Source of the DNA: a bacterium
Lineage (GTDB): Bacteria > Planctomycetota > UBA11346
Direction of reading: 5' to 3'
Assembly: GCA_020049615.1 (NCBI GenBank)
Contig: JAIFKN010000021.1
Span: 1-15,864, forward strand
Length of the DNA: 15,864 nt
The notes beneath the pieces are model-generated. The model did no database searches, was not told where the DNA came from, and was given only the letters and a program-made list of their open reading frames with translations. The stretch's first letter is position 1. Every line of letters begins with the position of its first letter. Of the stretch, positions 1 through 6,105 are shown one piece after another. Both the position numbers and the translations under genes were made by a program.

Positions 1-382
1 AGAGCCGGTCGATCGGGATCAGCAGGGTGCGTGGCAGTTCGCCTTCCCGCCGCACCAGCAGCTGGACGCCGACCCACGACGCCTCGTCGCCGGGCAGATC
101 GACGCTGGCCGCCGGATCGGTGACGCCGCCCGGCAGCACGGTCGCCACCGTCGGCTTGCCGATCAGCTCGCTGCCCAGGCTGCCGGCGGGATCGGTCCAC
201 AGCGCGGCGAAGCCGGCGCGGGCGAAGGCGTCGTCATCGCGCAGCAGGAAGAAGCGGACGTCGACCGGGGTCGATTCGCCCTCGGCATTGCGGTTGAGCG
301 GGGCGACGCCGCGGACCTGGGCCGCGCGCGTGGCGCAGCCGGCAAGCAGCACGAACAGCGCGAGTTGGAGGAAGCGCAGCAT
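1..382 (-). CDS. tssJ: T6SS outer-membrane lipoprotein TssJ (partial, 3' end beyond window)
   Basis: The open frame begins with ATG at 382 and is still open at the left edge, so the C-terminus is missing (about 127 residues seen). The N-terminus is a lipoprotein signal peptide: MLRF, a hydrophobic stretch, then the lipobox LLAGC with Cys16 as the predicted lipidated residue. After it comes a beta-rich region containing DVRFFLLRDDDAF, the GSELIG stretch and a TVLPGG segment. This pattern matches TssJ/SciN (VasD/Lip) lipoproteins, which anchor the TssM-TssL membrane complex of the type VI secretion system to the outer membrane. Mature TssJ is about 150-170 residues, so only a short part is cut off. 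Divergent vgrG 120 bp away supports the T6SS reading; tssK, tssL or tssM would be expected further left on the same strand. The family call is from remembered motifs, not a search. Confidence 0.85.
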   Translation of the reverse strand, partial: MLRFLQLALFVLLAGCATRAAQVRGVAPLNRNAEGESTPVDVRFFLLRDDDAFARAGFAALWTDPAGSLGSELIGKPTVATVLPGGVTDPAASVDLPGDEASWVGVQLLVRREGELPRTLLIPIDRL

Positions 383-394
383 GGGAAGTTTGGC

Positions 395-422
395 GTGATA
401 ACGGTGCCTCGGAATCACGCAA
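395..422 (-). promoter_or_regulatory. Candidate tssJ promoter overlapped by an inverted-repeat operator
   Basis: On the minus strand a TTGCGT hexamer (417-422) and a TATCAC hexamer (395-400) are 16 bp apart, 13 bp upstream of the tssJ ATG; these resemble -35 and -10 elements only moderately (3/6 and 4/6). The dyad GCGTGAT (393-399) / ATCACGC (414-420) has 21-bp centre-to-centre spacing, two helical turns, and overlaps both hexamers. This would suit a dimeric repressor controlling the divergent tssJ/vgrG region. It is an inference from spacing and symmetry only. Confidence 0.3.
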
Positions 423-504
423 GAACCCAAGCCATTCCCCGTTAAATGACGAGGGCTCTAGTAGGACTGGTCGAGCCGGCGCCCAGCGCCATGGTGCCGG
501 GCTT

Positions 505-2478
505 GTGCTCGACGCCCTCCGTGAACCCATCCGTCTGCGCTGCGACGCCGACCGCGACCGCCGCCTCCGCATCGTCTCCCTGACGGTCGAGGAGCGGATC
601 GGCCAGCCATGGTCGGCCGAGGTCGAGGCGGTGCAGGCCGCCGGCGGTCCGGCCCTCGATCCCGAGGCGCTGCTCGGAGCGGCGGCCAGCCTCAGCGTGC
701 TGCGCACCACCAATGACAGCCGCGCCTGGGACGGCATCATCACCGCCTGCCGCCGCCAGCCGGCGCAGACCAGCTGGCGCCGCTGGCTGCTGACCCTCGA
801 GCACCCGCTGGCGCTGCGCCGCCTCGACCTCCGCAGCCGCCTGGTGCGCGACCGCCACGCCGCCGCTGTCGCCGGCGAGGTGCTCGGCGACCGTGCGCAC
901 GCCGTGCGGCAGGATCTGCGCCAGCCGCCGCCCGAGCGCGAGCAGCTGACGCAATGGCGCGAGAGCGACCTGGCGTGGTGCCAGCGGCTGCTCGAGCACG
1001 AAGGCATCAGCCTGGTATGCGATGGCGCAGGCATCCTGCTCACCGACCACGCCGCCGGCTTCCCGTGCCTCGACCTGGTCCTGCCATGGCTCCCGCCGGC
1101 CGCCGGCGCCGTCGCCTCGATCGATCCGGCGCGCCGGCCGTCGGTGCGGACGTGGAGCCGGCAGCTGCATGCCGTGTCCGGCAGCGCAGCTGTGCGCGAC
1201 TGGAACTGGCGCAGCCCGCAGGAACCGATCGCGCGCGCCACCGCGGCTGGCGGCCTGGCCGGTGAATGCCGGCAGGATGGCAGCCACCACCGCGACGGCG
1301 GCGAGGCCAACCGGCTGGCCGCGATCCGCGCCGAGGAACTGCGCTGCGCGCGCGAGGCCTGGCACGGCGAGGCCGACCACCCCGCCCTGGCGGCCGGCCG
1401 CGTCCTGCGCGTGTCGGCGCCGGACGAGCCCGAAGCCGAAGGCGCATGGCTGCTGACCGAGGTGCGGCACGAGGCGGCGCAGGCGATCGAGACCGGCGCC
1501 GGTGGCGTCGGCGGCAATACCTACCGTTGCAGCTTCAACGCCTGGCCGGCCGACCGACCGTGGCGTCCGGCGCGCACCACGCCAGTGCCACGCATCGGTG
1601 GACTGGTGCACGCGATCGTCGACGGCTCGCCGGGAGCGGTCTACGCCGATCCCGACGACGACGGCTGCTATCGCGTCAAGCCGGCCTACGCCGCTGACGG
1701 GGCGGCCAGCATGGCGGTGCGCCTGGCCACCCCATACGCCGGCGAGGACCACGGCCTGCACCTGCCGCTGCATGCCGGCACCGAGGTGCTGATCGCGCAT
1801 GTCGACGGCGACCCCGACCGGCCGGCGGTGCCCAATCCGACCCACCCGTCGGTGGTCGCCAACAGCAACCGCAGCCAGTGCGTGCTGCAGAGCGCCTCCG
1901 GCAACCGGCTGATGCTCGACGACGCGGTCGGACGCGAACTGTGGGAGACGGTGGCCAAACGCGACCGCCGCGCCCGCGTCGGCGGCGACGACGACAGCAG
2001 CGTGCGCGGCAACCGCACCGCCACCGTCGCCGGCAGCGAGACCGTGGCGGTGCAGGGCGATTGCAGCACGGTGGTCGGCCGCGCCAGCAGCGAGACGGTG
2101 ACCCTGGCCAAGGCTGTGACCGTCGGCGGGGCGATGCAGGTGTCGGTGGGCGGGGCGCTCAACCACACCGTCGGCGGGGCGATGGCCGAGCAGATCGGCG
2201 CGGCCAGGCTCAGCGTGGTGGCCGGCAGCAGCACCACGACCATCGGCCACGACTGCGATCTCACGGTGGCCGGCGACCAGCAGGAGACCACCACCGGCAA
2301 GCGCCAGATGCGCGCGAGGCAGTTGCGCATCGCGGTGCAGGACGAGTTCGCCATCACCTGCGGCAAGGCCTCGATCGTGCTGAAGAAGAACGGCGACATC
2401 ATCATCAAGGGCGGCGCCATCACCATCGACGGCTCGGGCAAGGTGGTGGTAAAGGGCTCGAAGCTGGCGGGCAACTGA
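505..2478 (+). CDS. vgrG: T6SS spike protein VgrG (TssI)
   Basis: This 657-residue protein has the VgrG layout. Residues 1 to about 360 are the gp27-like hub, opening with LREPIRLRC and VSLTVEERIGQPW. Residues about 361-460 are a gp5-type OB-fold, seen as RIGGLVHAIVDG to HLPLHAGTEVLIAHVDGDPDRP. From about 491 to 600 lie regular repeats of the SVGGALNHTVGG type, expected to form the trimeric beta-helix needle. The C-terminus carries the characteristic CGKASIVLKKNGDI and GKVVVKGSKL segments. It ends there, so it is a structural VgrG without an attached effector domain. The trimer sits on the Hcp tube and carries the PAAR-type tip. The start is a GTG at 505 without a clear Shine-Dalgarno; no in-frame ATG lies just upstream, and the nearby ATGs at 446 and 491 are in other frames. 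The next gene starts 1 bp after the stop. Confidence 0.93.
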   Translation: MLDALREPIRLRCDADRDRRLRIVSLTVEERIGQPWSAEVEAVQAAGGPALDPEALLGAAASLSVLRTTNDSRAWDGIITACRRQPAQTSWRRWLLTLEHPLALRRLDLRSRLVRDRHAAAVAGEVLGDRAHAVRQDLRQPPPEREQLTQWRESDLAWCQRLLEHEGISLVCDGAGILLTDHAAGFPCLDLVLPWLPPAAGAVASIDPARRPSVRTWSRQLHAVSGSAAVRDWNWRSPQEPIARATAAGGLAGECRQDGSHHRDGGEANRLAAIRAEELRCAREAWHGEADHPALAAGRVLRVSAPDEPEAEGAWLLTEVRHEAAQAIETGAGGVGGNTYRCSFNAWPADRPWRPARTTPVPRIGGLVHAIVDGSPGAVYADPDDDGCYRVKPAYAADGAASMAVRLATPYAGEDHGLHLPLHAGTEVLIAHVDGDPDRPAVPNPTHPSVVANSNRSQCVLQSASGNRLMLDDAVGRELWETVAKRDRRARVGGDDDSSVRGNRTATVAGSETVAVQGDCSTVVGRASSETVTLAKAVTVGGAMQVSVGGALNHTVGGAMAEQIGAARLSVVAGSSTTTIGHDCDLTVAGDQQETTTGKRQMRARQLRIAVQDEFAITCGKASIVLKKNGDIIIKGGAITIDGSGKVVVKGSKLAGN

Positions 2479-2479
2479 G

Positions 2480-2845
2480 ATGCTGACCCAGACCTCGCTC
2501 GGCCGGCTGGAACGCGTCGACGCCGATGGCTCGCTGTGGATCGACGGCCAGGCGGTCCGCGTCCTCTCGTCCGTCCCGCTGGCCGACCTGCAGCGGGCCG
2601 TCGCCGGGAACCTGCCGGTGCTGCTCGCCGGCGATCCACCGGTCGTCATCGGCGTGGTCCAGGGGCAGGCGACGCTTCCCGCGGACCGGCTGGTGCTGGA
2701 GGCGGCCCGCGAACTGGTGCTGCGCTGCGGCGCCTCTGCCATCCGCATCGCCGCCGACGGCACGATCAGGCTCGAAGGTCGCGACATCCGCTCGCAGGCG
2801 CGGCGCCTGCAGCGCCTCACCGGGGCGCAGGTGAAGATCAATTGA
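2480..2845 (+). CDS. DUF6484-type T6SS accessory protein
   Basis: This 121-residue protein lies directly behind vgrG, separated by one base. It has two parts. Residues about 5-65 form a small beta-rich unit (GRLERVDADGSLWIDGQ, then NLPVLLAGDPPVVIGVVQG). Residues about 75-121 repeat the VgrG-tail motif style: ELVLRCGASAIRIAADGTI, ending in RLTGAQVKIN. I know this arrangement from DUF6484 proteins, which are typically encoded immediately downstream of vgrG in T6SS islands. Their biochemical role is not established; assisting assembly of the spike or cargo on VgrG is a reasonable inference from position and from the VgrG-like strand motif. The stop codon overlaps the next start (TGATG). The family assignment rests on pattern recall, and a profile search would confirm it. 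Confidence 0.75.
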   Translation: MLTQTSLGRLERVDADGSLWIDGQAVRVLSSVPLADLQRAVAGNLPVLLAGDPPVVIGVVQGQATLPADRLVLEAARELVLRCGASAIRIAADGTIRLEGRDIRSQARRLQRLTGAQVKIN

Positions 2846-3123
2846 TGCAGCAGATCGTCCAACAACTGGCGGTCGAGCACGCCCGCGAGGCGGCCCTGCT
2901 GTGGTCGCTGCACGACGAGGAGCCCGACGACGACCTGCGCGAGCGCATCCGCCGACAGGTCGCCGGCATGCGCGCCTGCGTACGGCGCGGCGCCGATCCA
3001 CTGGCCGGTCTCGAACGGCCGCTGGCCGGCGCCGACCTCCTGCCGGCCGCCTGCTTGGGACCGGTCGAAGCCGAGGACGAGACCGGGCAGCGCGCCATCG
3101 CCGCCGCGCGGGACTACGCATGA
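2845..3123 (+). CDS. Small protein resembling the N-terminus of TIGR02270 T6SS-linked proteins
   Basis: ATG at 2845 overlaps the preceding stop, and the TGA at 3121-3123 overlaps the next ATG (ATGA), so this 92-residue frame is firmly locked into the operon. The N-terminal QQLAVEHAREAALLWSLHDEEP segment recalls the opening of TIGR02270 family proteins, in which a helical 'QHAEEAAFLWLLRD'-like segment precedes a charged helix and a long HEAT-like repeat region. Those proteins are about 400 residues and occur in the same vgrG-DUF2169-DUF4150 neighbourhoods. Here only the first part exists, ending after DETGQRAIAAARDYA. It could be a reduced family member or an independent small adaptor. It is helical and acidic, with no signal peptide or membrane segment. 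That it is coding is well supported by its position; the family link is tentative. Confidence 0.6.
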   Translation: MQQIVQQLAVEHAREAALLWSLHDEEPDDDLRERIRRQVAGMRACVRRGADPLAGLERPLAGADLLPAACLGPVEAEDETGQRAIAAARDYA

Positions 3124-3995
3124 TCGTGAACCGCACCCGCTGGGCGGCCGCGGCGCTGGGCCTCAGCGACCAGCGAGGCGAACCGGCCCTCTGCGTGGTG
3201 GTCGAAGCGACCGTCGGCATCGATGGCAGCGAGCGGGAGCAGCCGCCGGTCTGCCTCGACGGCGCCTGGGACGGCGATCCGGCGGCCAGCGCCCCGCGTG
3301 AAGCTCCATGCATCTGCCAGCCGAAGGCCGGCACTGACTGCCTGCTGCGCGGCCAGGGCCACGCCCGCAGCGTGCGCTTCCGCTGCGGACCGGTGGAGCA
3401 GGCGGCGCACCTGAGCGGCGCGCGCACCTGGGTGCGGCGCTGGTACGGCATCCGACCCGGAGCAGAGGCGGCCTTCGAACCGGTCCCGCTGCGCTGGGAG
3501 CACGCCGCCGGGGCGCAGCCGGCCAATCCGGTCGGGGTCGGCGTGGTCCCGCGGGCGGAGCGATTCCGCGAGGGCGTCCCCCTGCCGTGCATCGAACACC
3601 CCTCCCGGCCGCTGACCCGCTGGGGGCGCAGTGCGGCGCCCGTCGGCTTCGGTCCGACCACGCCGGCCTGGGCGCACCGCCGTGACCTGGACGCCTTCGC
3701 GCCGGAGGCCCAGCAGATCGCGGCGCCGGAGCTGATCGCTCCGACACTGCGCGGCGACGAAGAGGTTGTGGTGGAGGGCTGCCGCCAGCCGATCGCCTGC
3801 CGCCTGCCCGGCCTGCCGCCACCGCTCGTCCGCTTGGCGCGGCGTTGCGGCGATCTCGCGCCCGAGGCGCGCCTCGACACCGTGCTGATCGACGCAGATG
3901 CCATGACCATCCGACTGACCTGGCGCGCGTGGTGTCTGGTCGGGGAGCATGCCTGGGTTTCGGGGGTCTCCATTGCCCCAGGGGTTAGGGGTTAG
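3120..3995 (+). CDS. DUF2169 domain protein, likely T6SS effector-loading factor
   Basis: The start at 3120 overlaps the upstream stop (ATGA), giving 291 residues. The N-terminal half shows the DUF2169 pattern: NRTRWAAAALGLSDQRGEP, a VVVEATVGI strand, then PKAGTDCLLRGQGHA, the family's 'KPxTDvxxxGxAhAP'-like motif. The central region has RRWYGIRPG and VPLRWEHAAGA, and RWGRSAAPVGFGP leads to the C-terminal VEGCRQPIACRLPG and LVRLARRCG stretches. DUF2169 proteins are encoded next to DUF4150/PAAR-type effectors and are thought to act as chaperones or adaptors that place them on VgrG. Here the gene sits directly before such an effector. The last residues (SIAPGVRG) and the TAG stop at 3993-3995 are supplied by the GGGGTTA inverted repeat, so the native C-terminus may have been altered by that element. 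Confidence 0.85.
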   Translation: MIVNRTRWAAAALGLSDQRGEPALCVVVEATVGIDGSEREQPPVCLDGAWDGDPAASAPREAPCICQPKAGTDCLLRGQGHARSVRFRCGPVEQAAHLSGARTWVRRWYGIRPGAEAAFEPVPLRWEHAAGAQPANPVGVGVVPRAERFREGVPLPCIEHPSRPLTRWGRSAAPVGFGPTTPAWAHRRDLDAFAPEAQQIAAPELIAPTLRGDEEVVVEGCRQPIACRLPGLPPPLVRLARRCGDLAPEARLDTVLIDADAMTIRLTWRAWCLVGEHAWVSGVSIAPGVRG

Positions 3996-4110
3996 GGGTT
4001 AGGGTCGTATCCACATGCATGACCCGCCTCCTCACGCATCCAGATGCACGGAACACTGCACACCTGTTTCCACGACCCTAACCCCTAACCCCTAACCCCC
4101 AGGGGCAATG
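3971..4110. repeat. Inverted repeat of GGGGTTA heptamers between DUF2169 and effector genes
   Basis: The left arm (3971-4008) and right arm (4072-4110) match as reverse complements over 37 bp, broken only by one base versus two bases after the shared CATTGCCCC end. Each arm carries (GGGGTTA)3 followed by GGGTCGT. The G-rich strand is the plus strand on the left and the minus strand on the right. The loop is 63 nt (4009-4071) with no convincing gene. Four consecutive G-runs separated by TTA are a textbook G-quadruplex pattern. In RNA the left arm could instead pair with the right arm as a very long hairpin. The left arm supplies the DUF2169 stop; the right arm ends 5 bp before the effector start. 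Confidence 0.9.
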
Positions 4111-4114
4111 ACCC

Positions 4115-5257
4115 ATGCCCGCCACCGTCGCCGCCAACGCCCGCACCCTGGTGCACGCCGCCTCGAACGGGATCACCATCGCCTTCCCCGATGTGTGCAA
4201 GACGCCCGCCGCCCTCGGCGCGCCGCTGCCGTATCCCAACATCGCCCGCAGCGCCGACGCGGCGAAGACGGCCAAGCGGACCACCGCCGACGGCAAGCCG
4301 GTGTGCCTGAAGAGCAGCGAACTGTCGACCTCGTGCGGCGACGAACCCGGCACCGGCGGCGGCGTGGTGTCGCAGAAGTTCAAGGGCAGGGCGCATCCGA
4401 TCAGCGCCAGCGGCGACGTGCAGGTGGAAGGCAAGGGCGTGGTCCGCGCCTTCGACCTGTGGCTGCACAACGACCGCAACACGCCGCCCTTCCCCATCCT
4501 CCAGCCGCCGCTGTTCGCGTTGAAGGGCACGGCGAAACCCCTCTGCCTGGTCTGCGGCAAGGCCACCGATCCGAACGCGCCGGGCAAGCACGTGCCTGCC
4601 GGGGCGCTCGACGAGGCGCATGAGGAGAAGCTCAAGCGCGGCGACACCGAAGGCGGTGCCTGCCTGTGGGCCCACCGCGGCGGCTGGGAGGAGACCTCGT
4701 GCTGCCATCGCTGGCAGGCGGAGCAGGCGGCGCGGAAGGGCCTGTCCGCCGACTACGGCGCGCTGCCGCCGGACGCATTCCGCGACCGGCGCAGCCCGTG
4801 CTGGCACGACGTCCATCACATCATCGCCCCGCGCCTGCTGCATGAGGCGATCGACGCGATTTGCTGCGACGACACGCCCAAGGCCGAGTTCTGCCGCCTC
4901 GCGCTGCTGCACGCCGGCTACAACATCAACCACGGGCGCAATCTCCTCGCCCTGCCGCTGCTGCCCGAGGACGCCCGCCGCCTGGCCCTGCCGCGCCGGC
5001 TGGTCCTCGACGCCGCCACGGTCGGCATCCCGCCGGCCCTCGCCGCCGCGTGGGAGGGCAAGGACCTCTACGCGATGATCATTGCCTACCTGCTCAAGCC
5101 CATCGTCACCGCCCTGGCCGCCTGCTTCCGCCTCGAGGCCTGCGCCAAGCCCGGCCCGGCGCCCGGCGCTGTGGCGAAGCTCGCACTAGAGACGCTGTCC
5201 GACACCATCCGCACGATCATCTGCCTGCCGAACAAGGCGCTGGGTCTGGTACGATGA
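4115..5257 (+). CDS. T6SS effector: DUF4150 (PAAR-like) domain with C-terminal AHH/HNH-like nuclease
   Basis: This 380-residue protein is a probable spike-tip effector. Residues 1 to about 115 match DUF4150/PAAR-like domains: NGITIAFPDVCKTP, LPYPNIARSADA and SCGDEPGTGGGVVS. A Cys-containing LCLVCGKATDP segment follows, and a linker rich in Cys and His. The C-terminal domain has HDVHHIIAPRLLHEA, with His231, His234 and His235, followed by AGYNINHGRNLLALP with Asn272, His273 and Asn276. This His-His then Asn-rich order resembles AHH and related His-Me-finger nucleases, which cut DNA or RNA. I infer that the PAAR-like part sits on VgrG and the C-terminal part is the toxin. ATG 4115 is preferred over ATG 4108, which is out of frame; an AGGGG stretch at 4101-4105 inside the repeat could serve as ribosome-binding site. 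No separate immunity gene is evident. Confidence 0.8.
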   Translation: MPATVAANARTLVHAASNGITIAFPDVCKTPAALGAPLPYPNIARSADAAKTAKRTTADGKPVCLKSSELSTSCGDEPGTGGGVVSQKFKGRAHPISASGDVQVEGKGVVRAFDLWLHNDRNTPPFPILQPPLFALKGTAKPLCLVCGKATDPNAPGKHVPAGALDEAHEEKLKRGDTEGGACLWAHRGGWEETSCCHRWQAEQAARKGLSADYGALPPDAFRDRRSPCWHDVHHIIAPRLLHEAIDAICCDDTPKAEFCRLALLHAGYNINHGRNLLALPLLPEDARRLALPRRLVLDAATVGIPPALAAAWEGKDLYAMIIAYLLKPIVTALAACFRLEACAKPGPAPGAVAKLALETLSDTIRTIICLPNKALGLVR

Positions 5258-6105
5258 TCAGCCTGCTGGCACACGGTCTGGCCAGCCCGCTCGGGCCGGC
5301 CGACATCGCCGCGCCGGCCCTGGCCGCCGGCCTGTCGCGCGCCGAGCGCCTGCCGCACGCGCCGGTGCTGGGCGTGGGCGAGGACGCCGCGCCCGCCGTC
5401 GGCCACTCCGTGCTCGACGAGGGCGACCATGGCGCACGCTGCCGGCGTCTGCTCGATCTGGCCCGCGCCGAACTGGGTCCCTGCCGGCCCGACGCCGTGC
5501 TGTTGTGCCGGCCGCTCGCGGATCCGCTGCGCTGGGGTCCGGACGGCATGCCCGCGCTGCCCTGCGACGAGCAGTTCGCCCTCGGCCACGCCGGACCCGC
5601 CGCGGCGCTGCAGCGCGCCGAGCAGCTGATCGCTGCGCGGACCTGCCGGCGCGTGCTGGTCGCCGCCGTGGACAGCCTGATCGATCCGCTGTCGCTCGCC
5701 TGGATGGCCGCCGGCGACCGTCTGCGTGGCCCGGAAACACCCGATGGCATCGCGCCAGGCGAAGCCGCCGCCTGCTGGCTGGTCGGACCGGCCGATCCCA
5801 CGGCCCTGGCCCAGCTCGAGGCTGGATTCCAGATCACGGGTCCACGGTCTGCCGCTGACGATGCCGAGCGCTGGAGGCAGGCCGCTGGCGCGGCTCATGG
5901 TCACGACTGGGTCGATCTCACCGGCGAACCCTGGCGGGCGCGGGCCTGGGGACGGCTTGGACGGAGCGGCGAGCTGACCCCGGCCGATGGTTGGGGCGAC
6001 CTGGGGGCGGCCACGCTGCTGGCGATGGGCTGCGTCGCCGCACGGCCAGCGGTGTTGTGGTCGCTATCCGACGACGGTGCCGCCGGCGTCATCAGCCTGG
6101 GATGA
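5254..6105 (+). CDS. Degenerate beta-ketoacyl-synthase-like (thiolase-fold) protein, T6SS-linked
   Basis: ATG at 5254 overlaps the effector stop (ATGA), giving 283 residues. The central stretch LVAAVDSLIDPLSLAWMAAGDRL followed by PDGIAPGEAAACWLVG matches the thiolase-fold motif of ketoacyl-ACP synthases ('GGVDSyxdp...dGfvpGEGAaalvL'). The preceding ALQRAEQLIAARTCRRVLV also fits that fold. The catalytic Cys motif of active synthases (DTACSSS-type) is not seen and the protein is shorter than the usual 400 or so residues, so it is unlikely to condense fatty acids. Proteins of this type accompany DUF2169/DUF4150 modules in some T6SS islands, where their role is unknown. Tight coupling to the toxin gene suggests a role in effector folding, loading or neutralisation, which is inference. 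The 3' end overlaps coaX on the opposite strand by 42 bp. Confidence 0.7.
   Translation: MISLLAHGLASPLGPADIAAPALAAGLSRAERLPHAPVLGVGEDAAPAVGHSVLDEGDHGARCRRLLDLARAELGPCRPDAVLLCRPLADPLRWGPDGMPALPCDEQFALGHAGPAAALQRAEQLIAARTCRRVLVAAVDSLIDPLSLAWMAAGDRLRGPETPDGIAPGEAAACWLVGPADPTALAQLEAGFQITGPRSAADDAERWRQAAGAAHGHDWVDLTGEPWRARAWGRLGRSGELTPADGWGDLGAATLLAMGCVAARPAVLWSLSDDGAAGVISLG

Noticed and set aside
27..398. Plus-strand open frame opposite tssJ.
   Set aside because: Its Ser/Arg/Pro-rich translation has no domain features, and the opposite strand gives a well-formed lipoprotein signal and TssJ-like sequence.
442..2913. Long minus-strand open frame opposite vgrG (over 800 codons).
   Set aside because: The translation is low-complexity Ala/Arg/Gly-rich, as expected for the reverse of a GC-rich gene. 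The plus-strand VgrG has clear family motifs throughout.
3988..4032. Minus-strand mini-ORF in the loop of the GGGGTTA repeat: perfect AGGAGG (4027-4032), 6-nt spacer, ATG at 4020, then 11 codons to TAA.
   Set aside because: The ribosome-binding site is striking, but the peptide would be 11 residues, partly encoded by the repeat itself, with no promoter seen. Chance is the simpler explanation.
3971..4110. CRISPR or integron attC interpretation of the GGGGTTA repeat region.
   Set aside because: The heptamers are directly tandem without spacers, there is only one inverted pair, and no integron core sites are seen.
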